Part shown: positions 40,042 through 48,304 of the stretch, piece after piece
How the letters are laid out: each line of letters opens with the position of its first letter
How positions within the stretch are numbered: position 1 is the first letter of the stretch
Assembly (NCBI RefSeq): GCF_900078315.1
Contig: NZ_FKBS01000029.1
Coordinates: forward strand, 543,654 to 607,653
Direction: 5' to 3'
DNA from: Bordetella ansorpii
GTDB taxonomy: Bacteria > Pseudomonadota > Gammaproteobacteria > Burkholderiales > Burkholderiaceae_B
DNA length: 64,000 nucleotides
Position numbers and translations under genes: made by a program
The notes under the pieces: model-generated
What the model saw: the letters and a program-made list of their open reading frames with translations, nothing else
What the model was told of the DNA's origin: nothing
Databases searched by the model: none

Positions 40042-41750
40042 GCCCGCCCCGCCCTGGTAGCGGCACGCGGCGCGATGTCGTCGCACAGGCCGAACTGGCG
40101 CGCCAGCAGCCGCGCGTCCAACTCCCCCTGCAGGGCCTTGTACAGCGCGCATAGATGCGCGGGCTTGCCCTGCATGTCGGGATCGTCGGCGGCGCTGCGC
40201 GGCATCGCCTGCAGATGCCGCATCATCCCGGGATTGTCGCGCCGCCGGATGCAATCGAGCAGGACGTCGTCCTGCGCGGGTGCGAACATTTCGGCCACGA
40301 CGGTGCGGCCCCGGCTGCCCGCCAACGGCCCGGACACCTGCGCGTAGGCAGCGGACGCGCACGCCGGGCAACCTTCGGCGTTGCGCACGCGAAAGCGGGC
40401 GGCGTCGACACCGAACGCGCGCTGCATGCCCTCCCCCCAGGCGTGCCAACCGGCGGCCGTATCAAGCGGCAGGGCGCATACGCTGCACAGGCGCGGCAGC
40501 AGCGTCTGATAGACCAGCAGCTTCAATACCCCGGGCGCGGCCAGGAAGTCGCGCGAGATGCCGATGAAATCGGATGCCAGGCGCTCCGGAATCATCAGCG
40601 CCGAACCGGTGTGCGTCGTGGTATAGAGGCTGACGCCGCTGCCCGCCAGGTCCATGAATGCCCGGCCGGTCTCGATATCGCGCACCTCGCCGATCAACAG
40701 ATCGTTCATCGCCGAACGCTTGATGGTCCGCAGCTTGGCGGCGAACGGAAAGGCCTCGTCGCCATCGAGCGAACGGCCCACGGTGTTCTGAAGCGCATTC
40801 TCGATGAGGTACTCCGCCGGGTCCTCCAGCGTGATGACCTTGCGCAACGGATCGATGCCGCCCATCAAGGTGGCGATGGTGGTGGACTTGCCCGACCCCA
40901 CGATGCCGGCCATCACGATGGCCCCGCCCTCGCGCTCTCGCGCGCGCTCCAGCGCCAGGACCTGGGACGGCAGATAGCCCAGCGCCTCGAGCGTGGCCCC
41001 GCCGGCGGGCGCGTCCAGCCGCAACAGGCGCAGGCACACCGAAGGGCCGGCATCGGTGGCCAGCGATGCCCAGCGCAGCACATAGGGCACGCCATCGACC
41101 TGCATGGCGATGCGGCCTTGCTGCTCGATGCGCGGATCGAACACCGCCCCATTGCCGCCACGCACGTCCATCCAGGCCACCGCCAGCACTTCGGCGAGCG
41201 TGGCCGCGGCGATACCCTCGAAGCACGCCGGCGCGACATAGGCGCCATTGACGGTGTAGCGCACCTGCGAGCCATTGCCGCGCTCGTCCACGTTGATGTG
41301 CAGATCGCTGGCGCCCGCGCGCACGCCCCAATGCACGAACTCGGCGAACATTGCAGCCAGCGCCGACCGCTGCGCACGCGCTGGCACCCCATGCGCGCCA
41401 CGCGCCGCGACCGCGCCGAACTGGCCGCGCGCGACACTGAGCAGCAACGCCGGGGACACGACATAGCGCGGCGGCGAAGCGGCAGGGTAGCCCCGGCGGC
41501 GCAGCATGCGTTCGATCTCGTCGGCCTGGTCGCCCGCGGCGTACTCGGCCAGGGCGAACAGCGCGGCGCGGCCATCCTCGAACAGCACGGGACACAACCT
41601 GCCCGACAGCGCGGCCAGGTCGAACAGATCCCCCAGGGAGCGTTGCAGCGGCGGATCCAGCGCGGCAAGGTCTTCGGACGAATCCAGCAGTGGCATGGCG
41701 CGCGATCGCCCCGGCATGCGCGCCGCATCGATGCCGTGGCTTTCAATCAT
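40038..41750 (-). CDS. pilQ: PilQ thin-pilus assembly ATPase
   Basis: This 570-aa secretion ATPase of the GspE superfamily has Walker A GIVGSGKSTTIAT near residue 283, Asp box ITLEDPAEYLIE, Walker B-like NDLLIGEVRDIETG and His box TTTHTGSA. A Cys-pair motif (CSVCALPL and CPAC) follows near residue 425-480, resembling the zinc site of GspE/PilB. Residues about 125-155 (HWGVRAGASDLHINVDERGN) match the N2 domain. I start at MIESHGIDAARM, eight bases inside pilP, because GGAG precedes it. It powers thin-pilus assembly. Confidence 0.9.
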   Translation of the reverse strand: MIESHGIDAARMPGRSRAMPLLDSSEDLAALDPPLQRSLGDLFDLAALSGRLCPVLFEDGRAALFALAEYAAGDQADEIERMLRRRGYPAASPPRYVVSPALLLSVARGQFGAVAARGAHGVPARAQRSALAAMFAEFVHWGVRAGASDLHINVDERGNGSQVRYTVNGAYVAPACFEGIAAATLAEVLAVAWMDVRGGNGAVFDPRIEQQGRIAMQVDGVPYVLRWASLATDAGPSVCLRLLRLDAPAGGATLEALGYLPSQVLALERAREREGGAIVMAGIVGSGKSTTIATLMGGIDPLRKVITLEDPAEYLIENALQNTVGRSLDGDEAFPFAAKLRTIKRSAMNDLLIGEVRDIETGRAFMDLAGSGVSLYTTTHTGSALMIPERLASDFIGISRDFLAAPGVLKLLVYQTLLPRLCSVCALPLDTAAGWHAWGEGMQRAFGVDAARFRVRNAEGCPACASAAYAQVSGPLAGSRGRTVVAEMFAPAQDDVLLDCIRRRDNPGMMRHLQAMPRSAADDPDMQGKPAHLCALYKALQGELDARLLARQFGLCDDIAPRAATRAGRA

Positions 41751-42360
41751 GGGCGGGCTCCGCATGCAGGCACGCGGTGCGGACATCGTCCTGACGCCGC
41801 AGTCTTACGCAGGGCAGATCGATCGCAACCAGCGCGTAGCGGGGCTCGCCGTTCTGCCCGGCAATGCCCAGCGGCCAATGCCTGCCCTGCCGATAGCGCC
41901 ACACGGCGCCGTTGACGGCCACGTCGGCGTGCAGCGTGCGGCCCACCCCGTAGATGGCCAGCACATCGACGCGATCCTGTCCGTCTCTTCCGGGCATGCC
42001 GGGCGCGGACAGGCTCGCGGGCTGTGGGACAGGGGACGACGAAGACAGCCAGTCCTGCGCGTGGCCCAGGCGCTGCCGCGCTGCGGCGCGGGCATCGGCC
42101 CGCAGCAGGTCCAGCACCGTGTCGGACTCCGGCCAGGCCGGCTTGGCCGGCGCGGCGGAGACGACGGATGCGTCCGGTGCGGCCGGTGCCTGCTGCCCCG
42201 GCTCGTCCATCGCCAAGGCATCCAGGGCCGGCATCGCCGCCGCGACGAAGCAGGACGCCATCTTCCGCGCCAGCCGCTTGCGCCCCCTGGCAGCCGCCGG
42301 CGGCGCCTCCGGTCTCGGGTCGCGCGCAGCGGCAACGCCGCGCGGATCAATGCTGTTCAT
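41743..42360 (-). CDS. pilP: PilP, thin-pilus periplasmic/inner-membrane protein
   Basis: The 205-aa protein starts MNSIDPRGVAAARDPRPEA. It has a basic region and a weak hydrophobic stretch (MASCFVAAAMPALDALA) acting as an anchor or signal. A C-terminal domain follows (VDVLAIYGVGRTLHADVAVNGAVWRYRQGRHWPLGI) like that of R64-type PilP, which links PilO to the secretin. It overlaps pilO2 by 14 bp and pilQ by 8 bp. Confidence 0.78.
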   Translation of the reverse strand: MNSIDPRGVAAARDPRPEAPPAAARGRKRLARKMASCFVAAAMPALDALAMDEPGQQAPAAPDASVVSAAPAKPAWPESDTVLDLLRADARAAARQRLGHAQDWLSSSSPVPQPASLSAPGMPGRDGQDRVDVLAIYGVGRTLHADVAVNGAVWRYRQGRHWPLGIAGQNGEPRYALVAIDLPCVRLRRQDDVRTACLHAEPAHD

Positions 42361-43627
42361 AGAGGGTTCCTTGAAGTTGCGCGACCACCACGCTGGCGGC
42401 CAGCGCGGCCGACCGGCCGGGCTCCAGCCGCAGGGATATCGATGACCAGAACGTCGGGACGCCGTCCCATGCCAGCACGCCGAACGAACGCAGCGGACCG
42501 GACAGGGACACCGTGCGGCTGCGCAGTTGCGGCAGGACCCCCGGCGTGTCCGGCGGCGGCAACGGCAGGCCGCCCGCGTCCCTGGGGGCCGGCGGCGCGA
42601 GGGGCACGAGCGGCCCCAGTTGCACGTCGGTGAATGCCAGCGCGACCCGTTGCAGATCGCTGATAAATGCGCGCTGCCGAACGGGCAGCGACGCCAGGGA
42701 CATGCCGGCGCCCGGCACCTGCCAATGCCAGGTGCTGAGCCCCAGCGCCTCGAACCGCGCCTGCCAGCCCGCGGGCGCGGCGCCCGCGAGATCGTCGTGG
42801 GTCGCCTGCGGCAACACCCGCTCGAAATGGGCCGCGCAGCGCCAGGCCGCCGCATCGGGCACGCATTGCGCCCGCTGCAGACGCCAGCCCTTGACGGCCA
42901 GCGGCAGGTCGTACAGGGACCGCACGACGCGGTGCAGGTCGGCGGGCGTATGCACGCGCAGGCCGGCGCGCCATGCGTGGACCGCTTCGCGCCAGATGGC
43001 GTCGGTGTCGATCGCGGCCGTTGGCCGCTCCGACTCACGGCCAGCCGCCACGTAATGCCACAGTTGCGGCGCCGCCAACACCCCCGTCAACCCCACGGCG
43101 AACGCACGCACCGGCCACGGCAGCCCTCCCCACCGGGTATCCACGGCGAGCAGGCGCGAGGCCGGATCCAGGGCCTGTTGCAGGCGCGCCAGCACATCAG
43201 CGCCATCCAGCACCTGCAACTCCGGACGCAGTTCGCACAGTTCATGCAACGCGAGATGGGCGGCATCGGCGCTGGCATACAGACGATCCGCGCGCGCCAG
43301 CACCGCGCCGTCCTGGGCCGCCACCAGCCAGTGATGCCCCTCGGGCAAGGCGACTACACATGCCACGGCCCCGTCCGGATGCAGGTGGGCATAGGCCTGC
43401 GCCGCGGCATACAGCGGGGCTCGGCGCGCCTGGCGGCCGATGCGGGCGCAACCACCGGCCGCGGCCCGCAAGCCGCCCGCCACGTAATGCGTGGCACGCA
43501 GTTGGCGGGCACGCGCACGCGCCATCGGCGCGATGTGGCTGCCCACCAGGGCGAACCACGTCAGGCCGAAGACCAGGGATTGGCGCGCATCGTCGCGCGC
43601 CACGATATGGACATTGCCAGGCTGCAT
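42347..43627 (-). CDS. pilO2: PilO2, thin-pilus inner-membrane accessory protein
   Basis: This 426-aa protein resembles type 4b PilO2: an N-terminal actin-like half (MQPGNVHIVARDDARQSLVFGLTWFALVG, VLARADRLYASADAAHLA), one membrane segment near residue 175 (VRAFAVGLTGVLAAPQLWHYVA) and a C-terminal periplasmic domain. It is thought to connect the cytoplasmic platform with PilP and the secretin. It lies 9 bp after pilN and overlaps pilP by 14 bp. Confidence 0.82.
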   Translation of the reverse strand: MQPGNVHIVARDDARQSLVFGLTWFALVGSHIAPMARARARQLRATHYVAGGLRAAAGGCARIGRQARRAPLYAAAQAYAHLHPDGAVACVVALPEGHHWLVAAQDGAVLARADRLYASADAAHLALHELCELRPELQVLDGADVLARLQQALDPASRLLAVDTRWGGLPWPVRAFAVGLTGVLAAPQLWHYVAAGRESERPTAAIDTDAIWREAVHAWRAGLRVHTPADLHRVVRSLYDLPLAVKGWRLQRAQCVPDAAAWRCAAHFERVLPQATHDDLAGAAPAGWQARFEALGLSTWHWQVPGAGMSLASLPVRQRAFISDLQRVALAFTDVQLGPLVPLAPPAPRDAGGLPLPPPDTPGVLPQLRSRTVSLSGPLRSFGVLAWDGVPTFWSSISLRLEPGRSAALAASVVVAQLQGTLYEQH

Positions 43628-43636
43628 GCGCGCTCC

Positions 43637-45226
43637 TCAGACGCCATCCTCGGCCTGCGCGGTGATCAGCACCACCGTCGTCAGCCGGTCCCGCGCGCTG
43701 CGGTCGCGCCCGCCTGCCAGCAGCGGCGCATCGGGCAGCACGCGCCGCCGTTCGTACTCGTCCTCGCGGCGGTCGAAGCCCGACAGGATCACCGGCACGC
43801 CAGGCCGCAGTTCGACCTGCTGCACCGTGCCGCTGCCGTCCACCGCGATCTGCTGCACCTGCAGCTGATTGCCGGACTCGCCGAAGCTGATGGACTTCAG
43901 GGGCTGCGCGACCGTGTTGTCGTAGGACACCGACAGCAGGATGCTCCCGTCGTCCTGCGCGTCGGGAACCAGTGTCAGCACCGTGCCCACCGTCTCTTGT
44001 TTCTGGCTGATGGACACCGACGGCAACGCCGCCGACACGCCGCCCGCCGCGGGCACGGCCACGCTCTGCACCTGATCCACGTACGAGAACGTGGATCGCA
44101 CCGCGTGCGTGACGGGCCTGCGATTGAGCGTGAGCAGCGGCACGCTGGCATGCCGCACCACCGCCCCCATCGTGGACAGGGCGCTGACCACCGCGCGCGA
44201 CCCCGCGAAGGGGCCGCCCGCCACCGCCGCGCTGGCCGCCGCGGCGGCGCTGTCCGTGTCGGCGGGCAAGGATAGCGACGCCACGCCGCGCAGGCTGTCG
44301 TAGACCGCCGACCAGTCGATGCCGGCCTCGGCGTCGTCGCGGGTCTGCACCGTGATCTCTTCGAAGACCAGCCGCACGCGCCGCGTCAACGCGCGGTTCT
44401 CGCGTTCGACGAACGAGGCGATGCGATCGAGCACGACCGGAATGTCGGTGACCACCAGCGACGAGCCCCCGCCCTCGGCCTGCGCAATGACGCCGGCGCG
44501 GGTCAGGAACGGTTCGAGGCGGCTGCGCACGGCCTGCAGGGCCTGCTGGTCACCGGAACTGAGCGAGGTGCTGGACGCGCTTTCGAAGCCGCCCGCCTGC
44601 GCGCTGGCGGCGCGGCCGATCCGCGCCTCGACCCGGCTGGACAGCGTCAGGGCACGCACGTCGAAGACGCGCGTCTGCGTGCGGTAGAACTCGATGGCGC
44701 CCTGGTGATAGCGCCATTGCAGATACAACTGCGCGGCCAGGGCATCCAGCGTGTCGGGCAAGGGCCTGGGGCCGGACTGGATCTCGATGCGCGTGGCCGC
44801 GCCGACCGCCAACGTGGCCTGCTCGGCCAGCCTGGGCAGGAACAACTCGTGGGGCAACAGGGCATCGGGATGCACGCGCACGGCAATGCCCGTGGCGCGT
44901 TGCAGCCGCTCGGCGATGGCCGGCAGGTCGAGGCGTCCGGCAAACAGCAGCGTCGTATCCACGTCGGCCCGCAAGGCGGGCGGCAGCAACACCTCGCGCG
45001 CCAACGGCTGCGCGGGTCCGGCCAGCCACGGCTTGTCCACGTTCTGCGCGGCCTGACGCGCCTGCGGATCGGTCATGCCGCGCTTGAACTGGCGCTGCTG
45101 CGCATCCAGGGCCTGCTGCTGTTGCCGCGTCTGTCCGCGCAAGGCCAGCAGGGCCTCGCTGACGCCACAACCGCCCAGGACCAGCGTTGCCCCCGTCGCC
45201 AGCATGACAGGCAAGGCGCGCATCAT
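43637..45226 (-). CDS. pilN: PilN outer-membrane secretin lipoprotein
   Basis: The 529-aa lipoprotein has signal MMRALPVMLATGATLVLGGC with lipobox LGGC, acylated at Cys20. N-domains follow, with STN-like ARVHPD-type sequence around LQRATGIAVRVHPDALLPHELF. The C-terminal secretin core is recognisable from VSISQKQETVGTVLTLVPDAQDDGSILLSV to VELRPGVPVILSGFDRREDE. It forms the pilus exit pore. A low-complexity Ala/Ser insert of about 30 residues interrupts the core start (DSAAAAASAAVAGG). It overlaps the PilL-like gene by 4 bp. Confidence 0.9.
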   Translation of the reverse strand: MMRALPVMLATGATLVLGGCGVSEALLALRGQTRQQQQALDAQQRQFKRGMTDPQARQAAQNVDKPWLAGPAQPLAREVLLPPALRADVDTTLLFAGRLDLPAIAERLQRATGIAVRVHPDALLPHELFLPRLAEQATLAVGAATRIEIQSGPRPLPDTLDALAAQLYLQWRYHQGAIEFYRTQTRVFDVRALTLSSRVEARIGRAASAQAGGFESASSTSLSSGDQQALQAVRSRLEPFLTRAGVIAQAEGGGSSLVVTDIPVVLDRIASFVERENRALTRRVRLVFEEITVQTRDDAEAGIDWSAVYDSLRGVASLSLPADTDSAAAAASAAVAGGPFAGSRAVVSALSTMGAVVRHASVPLLTLNRRPVTHAVRSTFSYVDQVQSVAVPAAGGVSAALPSVSISQKQETVGTVLTLVPDAQDDGSILLSVSYDNTVAQPLKSISFGESGNQLQVQQIAVDGSGTVQQVELRPGVPVILSGFDRREDEYERRRVLPDAPLLAGGRDRSARDRLTTVVLITAQAEDGV

Positions 45227-46098
45227 GACGGCACTCCAATGGGCGCCGCGGAGGGATCGCAGGCCTGCGTATAAGGCACCACGCGCAGCACGCGATTGGT
45301 GTAGAAGCACGGCTGCACGGGCCGGTCGGTCAGTTCGGTCGCGCCCAGCAAGGCGCGCACCGCCTGCTTGAAATCCGTGCCGAACTCGGCGCTGCCGGCC
45401 AGGGGAATGTCGACGCTGACGGCCCAATGCTGCGACTGGAATGTCCAGCCCGCCGAACCCGCCCACTTGGACAATACCGCGCGCAGCGTGGCGTCGGGCG
45501 GCCCGGCATGGAAGGCGGATGCCGGCGTGGCACGCGATGCGGCGGCGGACAAGGCCTGCCCGGATGCGGTCGCCACGGCGTGCGTCTGGCTTGCCGTGGC
45601 GACAGCAACGGACGTGTCCGGCAGTGGCGCGGGCGTGACCGGCTGCGCCCCCGCGGCAACATTGCCCGGCATTGCGGCGCTGGCGGACAGCCCGTTGCCC
45701 ATCGGCAAGGCCCCCGCAGCCGCCAGCGCCGCGCCCCCTTGACCGAAAGCACCCTGGGTTCCGGCACGGGCCGCGCGCGCCACGTATCGTCCGCCACGCA
45801 TCGTCAGCGCGCGCCACGCGCCGTCGATCACGACATACGGCCCTTGCCGGCGCCAGGCGACCAGACGATCGCCCTGGCCCGTGCCGGCGAAAATGGCCGG
45901 CACCTCTTGCCCCGCGCCGAACTGCAGCCATACCTGGGCCTGCGTCGCGAACACCTGCAACGGCGCCACGGCGGCATCGCCGGACAACTGCCAATCGAAA
46001 TCGTAGGGTCCGGCCAAGCCGGGCCCGCTCAGATCATCCGCTGGCGCCGCGCAGCCACCCGCCGCCGCCAACAGCACCCAACTCGTCCACCGCACCAT
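45223..46098 (-). CDS. PilL/TcpQ-like lipoprotein of the thin-pilus cluster
   Basis: The 291-aa protein starts MVRWTSWVLLAAAGGCAAP with GGAGG just upstream. The lipobox gives Cys16, so it is probably outer-membrane-anchored. A short N-domain, a long Ala/Thr/Ser-rich linker (about residues 125-200) and a C-terminal TcpQ/PilL-type domain (PDATLRAVLSKWAGSAGWTFQSQHWAVSVDIPLAGSAEFGTDFKQAVRALL, split here from a longer region) follow. TcpQ-like proteins help localise the secretin. An upstream in-frame ATG at 46125 lacks a ribosome-binding site. Confidence 0.78.
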   Translation of the reverse strand: MVRWTSWVLLAAAGGCAAPADDLSGPGLAGPYDFDWQLSGDAAVAPLQVFATQAQVWLQFGAGQEVPAIFAGTGQGDRLVAWRRQGPYVVIDGAWRALTMRGGRYVARAARAGTQGAFGQGGAALAAAGALPMGNGLSASAAMPGNVAAGAQPVTPAPLPDTSVAVATASQTHAVATASGQALSAAASRATPASAFHAGPPDATLRAVLSKWAGSAGWTFQSQHWAVSVDIPLAGSAEFGTDFKQAVRALLGATELTDRPVQPCFYTNRVLRVVPYTQACDPSAAPIGVPS

Positions 46099-46233
46099 GC
46101 GTCCTCCGCCACGGCCATCCGTCATGCCCGCATGGTGGGGCTGCCGGAAAAACCGCGATAGACGCAGATCTACGCATGGATCATTCGGTCCCTTCGGCGC
46201 GCGCCGCCATATGGCCGTGCGTGCGGCCCGCGG

Positions 46234-46674
46234 TCAAATGGCCAGCGTATGGATGAACGTACTGACGTCCTGATAGGACGTCTGCAGCAAGGCAAGCAGA
46301 TTGTCCACGCCCTGCACCGGCGTCTCGATCCAGGACACCAGGGAATAGAGCTTGCCGTTGAACACCTGTATGGCGTCGACCAGGCTGCCCACCCCGCTGT
46401 CGACAGGTGCGGGGGACAGGGGCGGCGGCGCCGGCGCGGCATGCGCACCGCCCGACAAGGCGTCCGGCAGCGCGCCCAGGCGGGCAAACGCCGAATTCAC
46501 CGTGGCCAACCTGTCGCCCAACCCTGCCACGGATGCGGCCACGTGGTCGAATACCGCCGTCAGTTCATGTGCCAGTTGCCGCAGCGTGGGGCCGAGGCCG
46601 GGTATTCCATCGATCGAGATATTCCAATTATTGTTATCGAATACTCGCAAACCACTGATCATCGGATCAGACAT
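46234..46674 (-). CDS. Conserved-context small protein of unknown function before the pil operon
   Basis: The 146-aa protein (MSDPMISGLRVFDNNNWNIS at the N-terminus) has no signal peptide or obvious membrane helix. An amphipathic helix region (LRQLAHELTAVFDHVAASVAGLGDRLATVN) precedes a Pro/Ala linker (APAPPPLSPAP) and a second helical part (VDAIQVFNGKLYSLVSWIETPV). I do not recognise a family. It lies 135 bp upstream of the PilL-like gene on the same strand, with an AT-rich leader. It could be an accessory of the pilus or an unrelated neighbour. ATG 46674 is chosen over TTG 46683. Confidence 0.65.
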   Translation of the reverse strand: MSDPMISGLRVFDNNNWNISIDGIPGLGPTLRQLAHELTAVFDHVAASVAGLGDRLATVNSAFARLGALPDALSGGAHAAPAPPPLSPAPVDSGVGSLVDAIQVFNGKLYSLVSWIETPVQGVDNLLALLQTSYQDVSTFIHTLAI

Positions 46675-46922
46675 GCCAGTCAAAACCTTTCTTCTTTTAA
46701 GTTACCGCGCGCTCCACGCGAAACCTCACCCTCCTCAAACCGCCAACGCACGGCACGGATCTTTCGCCTATCCGCGACACACGCCGGCCAGGATGGACTC
46801 GACGGAGCACAACGTCTTGTTCAAAACACAAAAACACCAACCGCCCCTTTTATTTATCGCGGTTGCATATTCCGCATTTGCCGGATCGTGCCGGCGCAAG
46901 GGGTGAATTAATTCGCCTAATT
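46675..46922. other. AT-rich leader between the orphan small gene and the UgpB-like gene
   Basis: This stretch is lower in GC than its surroundings, with ttttatttat and gaattaattc patches and several short A/T runs. It probably holds the promoter of the 146-aa gene and the pil operon, but no hexamer pair is convincing. No open frame is supported. Confidence 0.4.
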
Positions 46923-46923
46923 C

Positions 46924-46952
46924 AAAAAAACGCCCCGAATTATATCGGGGCG
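46924..46952 (-). terminator. Rho-independent terminator after the UgpB-like gene
   Basis: The stem cgccccga (46931-46938) pairs with tcggggcg (46945-46952) around attata. Seven T follow on the minus strand. It begins 16 bp after the stop of the gene, so no downstream ugp genes belong to this transcript. Confidence 0.9.
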
Positions 46953-46967
46953 CTTATTACGACAGCC

Positions 46968-48299
46968 TTACTTCTGTTGCGCGATCGCACGCGCCTGGGA
47001 CGCGGCGTTGTTCAAGGCCGCCATCGGCGGCGTGCGCCCTTCGAGCGCTTCGTTCAGGCCCTGGCTGAGCACCGGCTCGATGCGATCGTAGTTGGCCATG
47101 CGGAAACCGCGGCCGCTGGGGGCCGGCTGGTTGCGCATGGCAGCCACCAGTTGCTGCGCGCCCGGCATGCGGTCGTAGAACGACACGTCGGACGCGCGGA
47201 ACGCGGCTTCGGTCAGGGGCAGGTAGCCCGTTCGCTGATGCCATTCGGCGGCAATCACCGGCTTGGACAGCCAGGCCAGGAACTGGGCCGTGGCCTTTTC
47301 CTGCGACTGCGGATGGCCTTCGATGGCCCACAGTGCGGCGCCGCTGACGAACGGACGGCCCGCCGTCGGGGTGGCCTGGTCATAGAACGGCAGCGGCGCC
47401 ACGCCGAACTTCAGCGACTTGGCGTTCAGGAACTGGCCCAGCGCGCCCGAGCCGGTGGTCAGCACCGAGCAGTCGCCCTTGGCGAACAACGCGTCGCTGG
47501 CACGGTCTTCGGAATGGTTGGTGAACAGCTCGGACCGCTTCCAGCTGACCATCAGCGACAGATGGCGCATGTACAGCGTGTCGAACTGCAACGCGGGCGC
47601 GGCACGGCCCTTGTCCAGGCCGTTTTCGTTGCTGGTGTAGGTCTGGCCGTTGAGCGGCGCCAGGTTCTCGAGGTGGACGCTGACCTGTTCGCTGGTGGCG
47701 TACGGGCAGTTGGACTCGGCCACGTCGCGCAGCTTCAGCAGGTCGCCCTGCAGGTCGGCCCAGGTGCGGGCCGGCCTGGCCGGATCGAGGCCCGCCTTCT
47801 TGTACTGGTCCAGGTTGTAGAACATGACCGGGATCTCGGCCATCCACGGGAACGCCAGCAAGCGGCCACGGGCATCGCGCGTGAAGCTGGACGTGGTGGG
47901 CAGGAACCAGTTGGCATCCTTGATCGGATACTTGGCCAGCAGTTCGTACATCGGCAGGATGTCGCGGTGCTCGGCCACCACTTCGGGCGAGTGGTTGTCG
48001 TCCAGCTGGACCAGGTTCGGGCCGTTCTTGGCCTTGCGGGATGCGACGGCCTCCTGCTTCAGGGCGGCCTGGGTCGGGAAGGCGCGCAAGGTGACTTCGA
48101 CGTCGCCCTGTTCCTTGTTGTACTGCTTGACCAGTTTCTCGAACTCGGCCTTGTTGGGGCCCATCAGCGTGTGCCAGACCTGGATCTGGACCGAATCGGC
48201 GTACGCCGCGCCGCAGGCGGTCATCGCCAGGCCGAACAGCCACACGCGGCGCGTGGCGCCCAGTGCACGGGCCACGCCCGAGAGTTGCAATGTCTTCAT
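46968..48299 (-). CDS. Extracellular solute-binding protein, UgpB-like (SBP family 1)
   Basis: The 443-aa protein has a signal peptide (RRVWLFGLAMTACGAAYADS) and a UgpB-type body starting VQIQVWHTLMGPNKAEFEKL. Residues such as LVQLDDNHSPEVVAEHRDILPMYE and GLDKGRAAPALQFDTLYM are family-like. UgpB binds sn-glycerol-3-phosphate or glycerophosphodiesters. No permease or ATPase genes accompany it. The start MKTLQLSG is 6 bp before the DadA-like stop; a GTG three codons earlier is possible. The ligand is uncertain. Confidence 0.85.
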   Translation of the reverse strand: MKTLQLSGVARALGATRRVWLFGLAMTACGAAYADSVQIQVWHTLMGPNKAEFEKLVKQYNKEQGDVEVTLRAFPTQAALKQEAVASRKAKNGPNLVQLDDNHSPEVVAEHRDILPMYELLAKYPIKDANWFLPTTSSFTRDARGRLLAFPWMAEIPVMFYNLDQYKKAGLDPARPARTWADLQGDLLKLRDVAESNCPYATSEQVSVHLENLAPLNGQTYTSNENGLDKGRAAPALQFDTLYMRHLSLMVSWKRSELFTNHSEDRASDALFAKGDCSVLTTGSGALGQFLNAKSLKFGVAPLPFYDQATPTAGRPFVSGAALWAIEGHPQSQEKATAQFLAWLSKPVIAAEWHQRTGYLPLTEAAFRASDVSFYDRMPGAQQLVAAMRNQPAPSGRGFRMANYDRIEPVLSQGLNEALEGRTPPMAALNNAASQARAIAQQK

Positions 48300-48304
48300 A
48301 AGTG

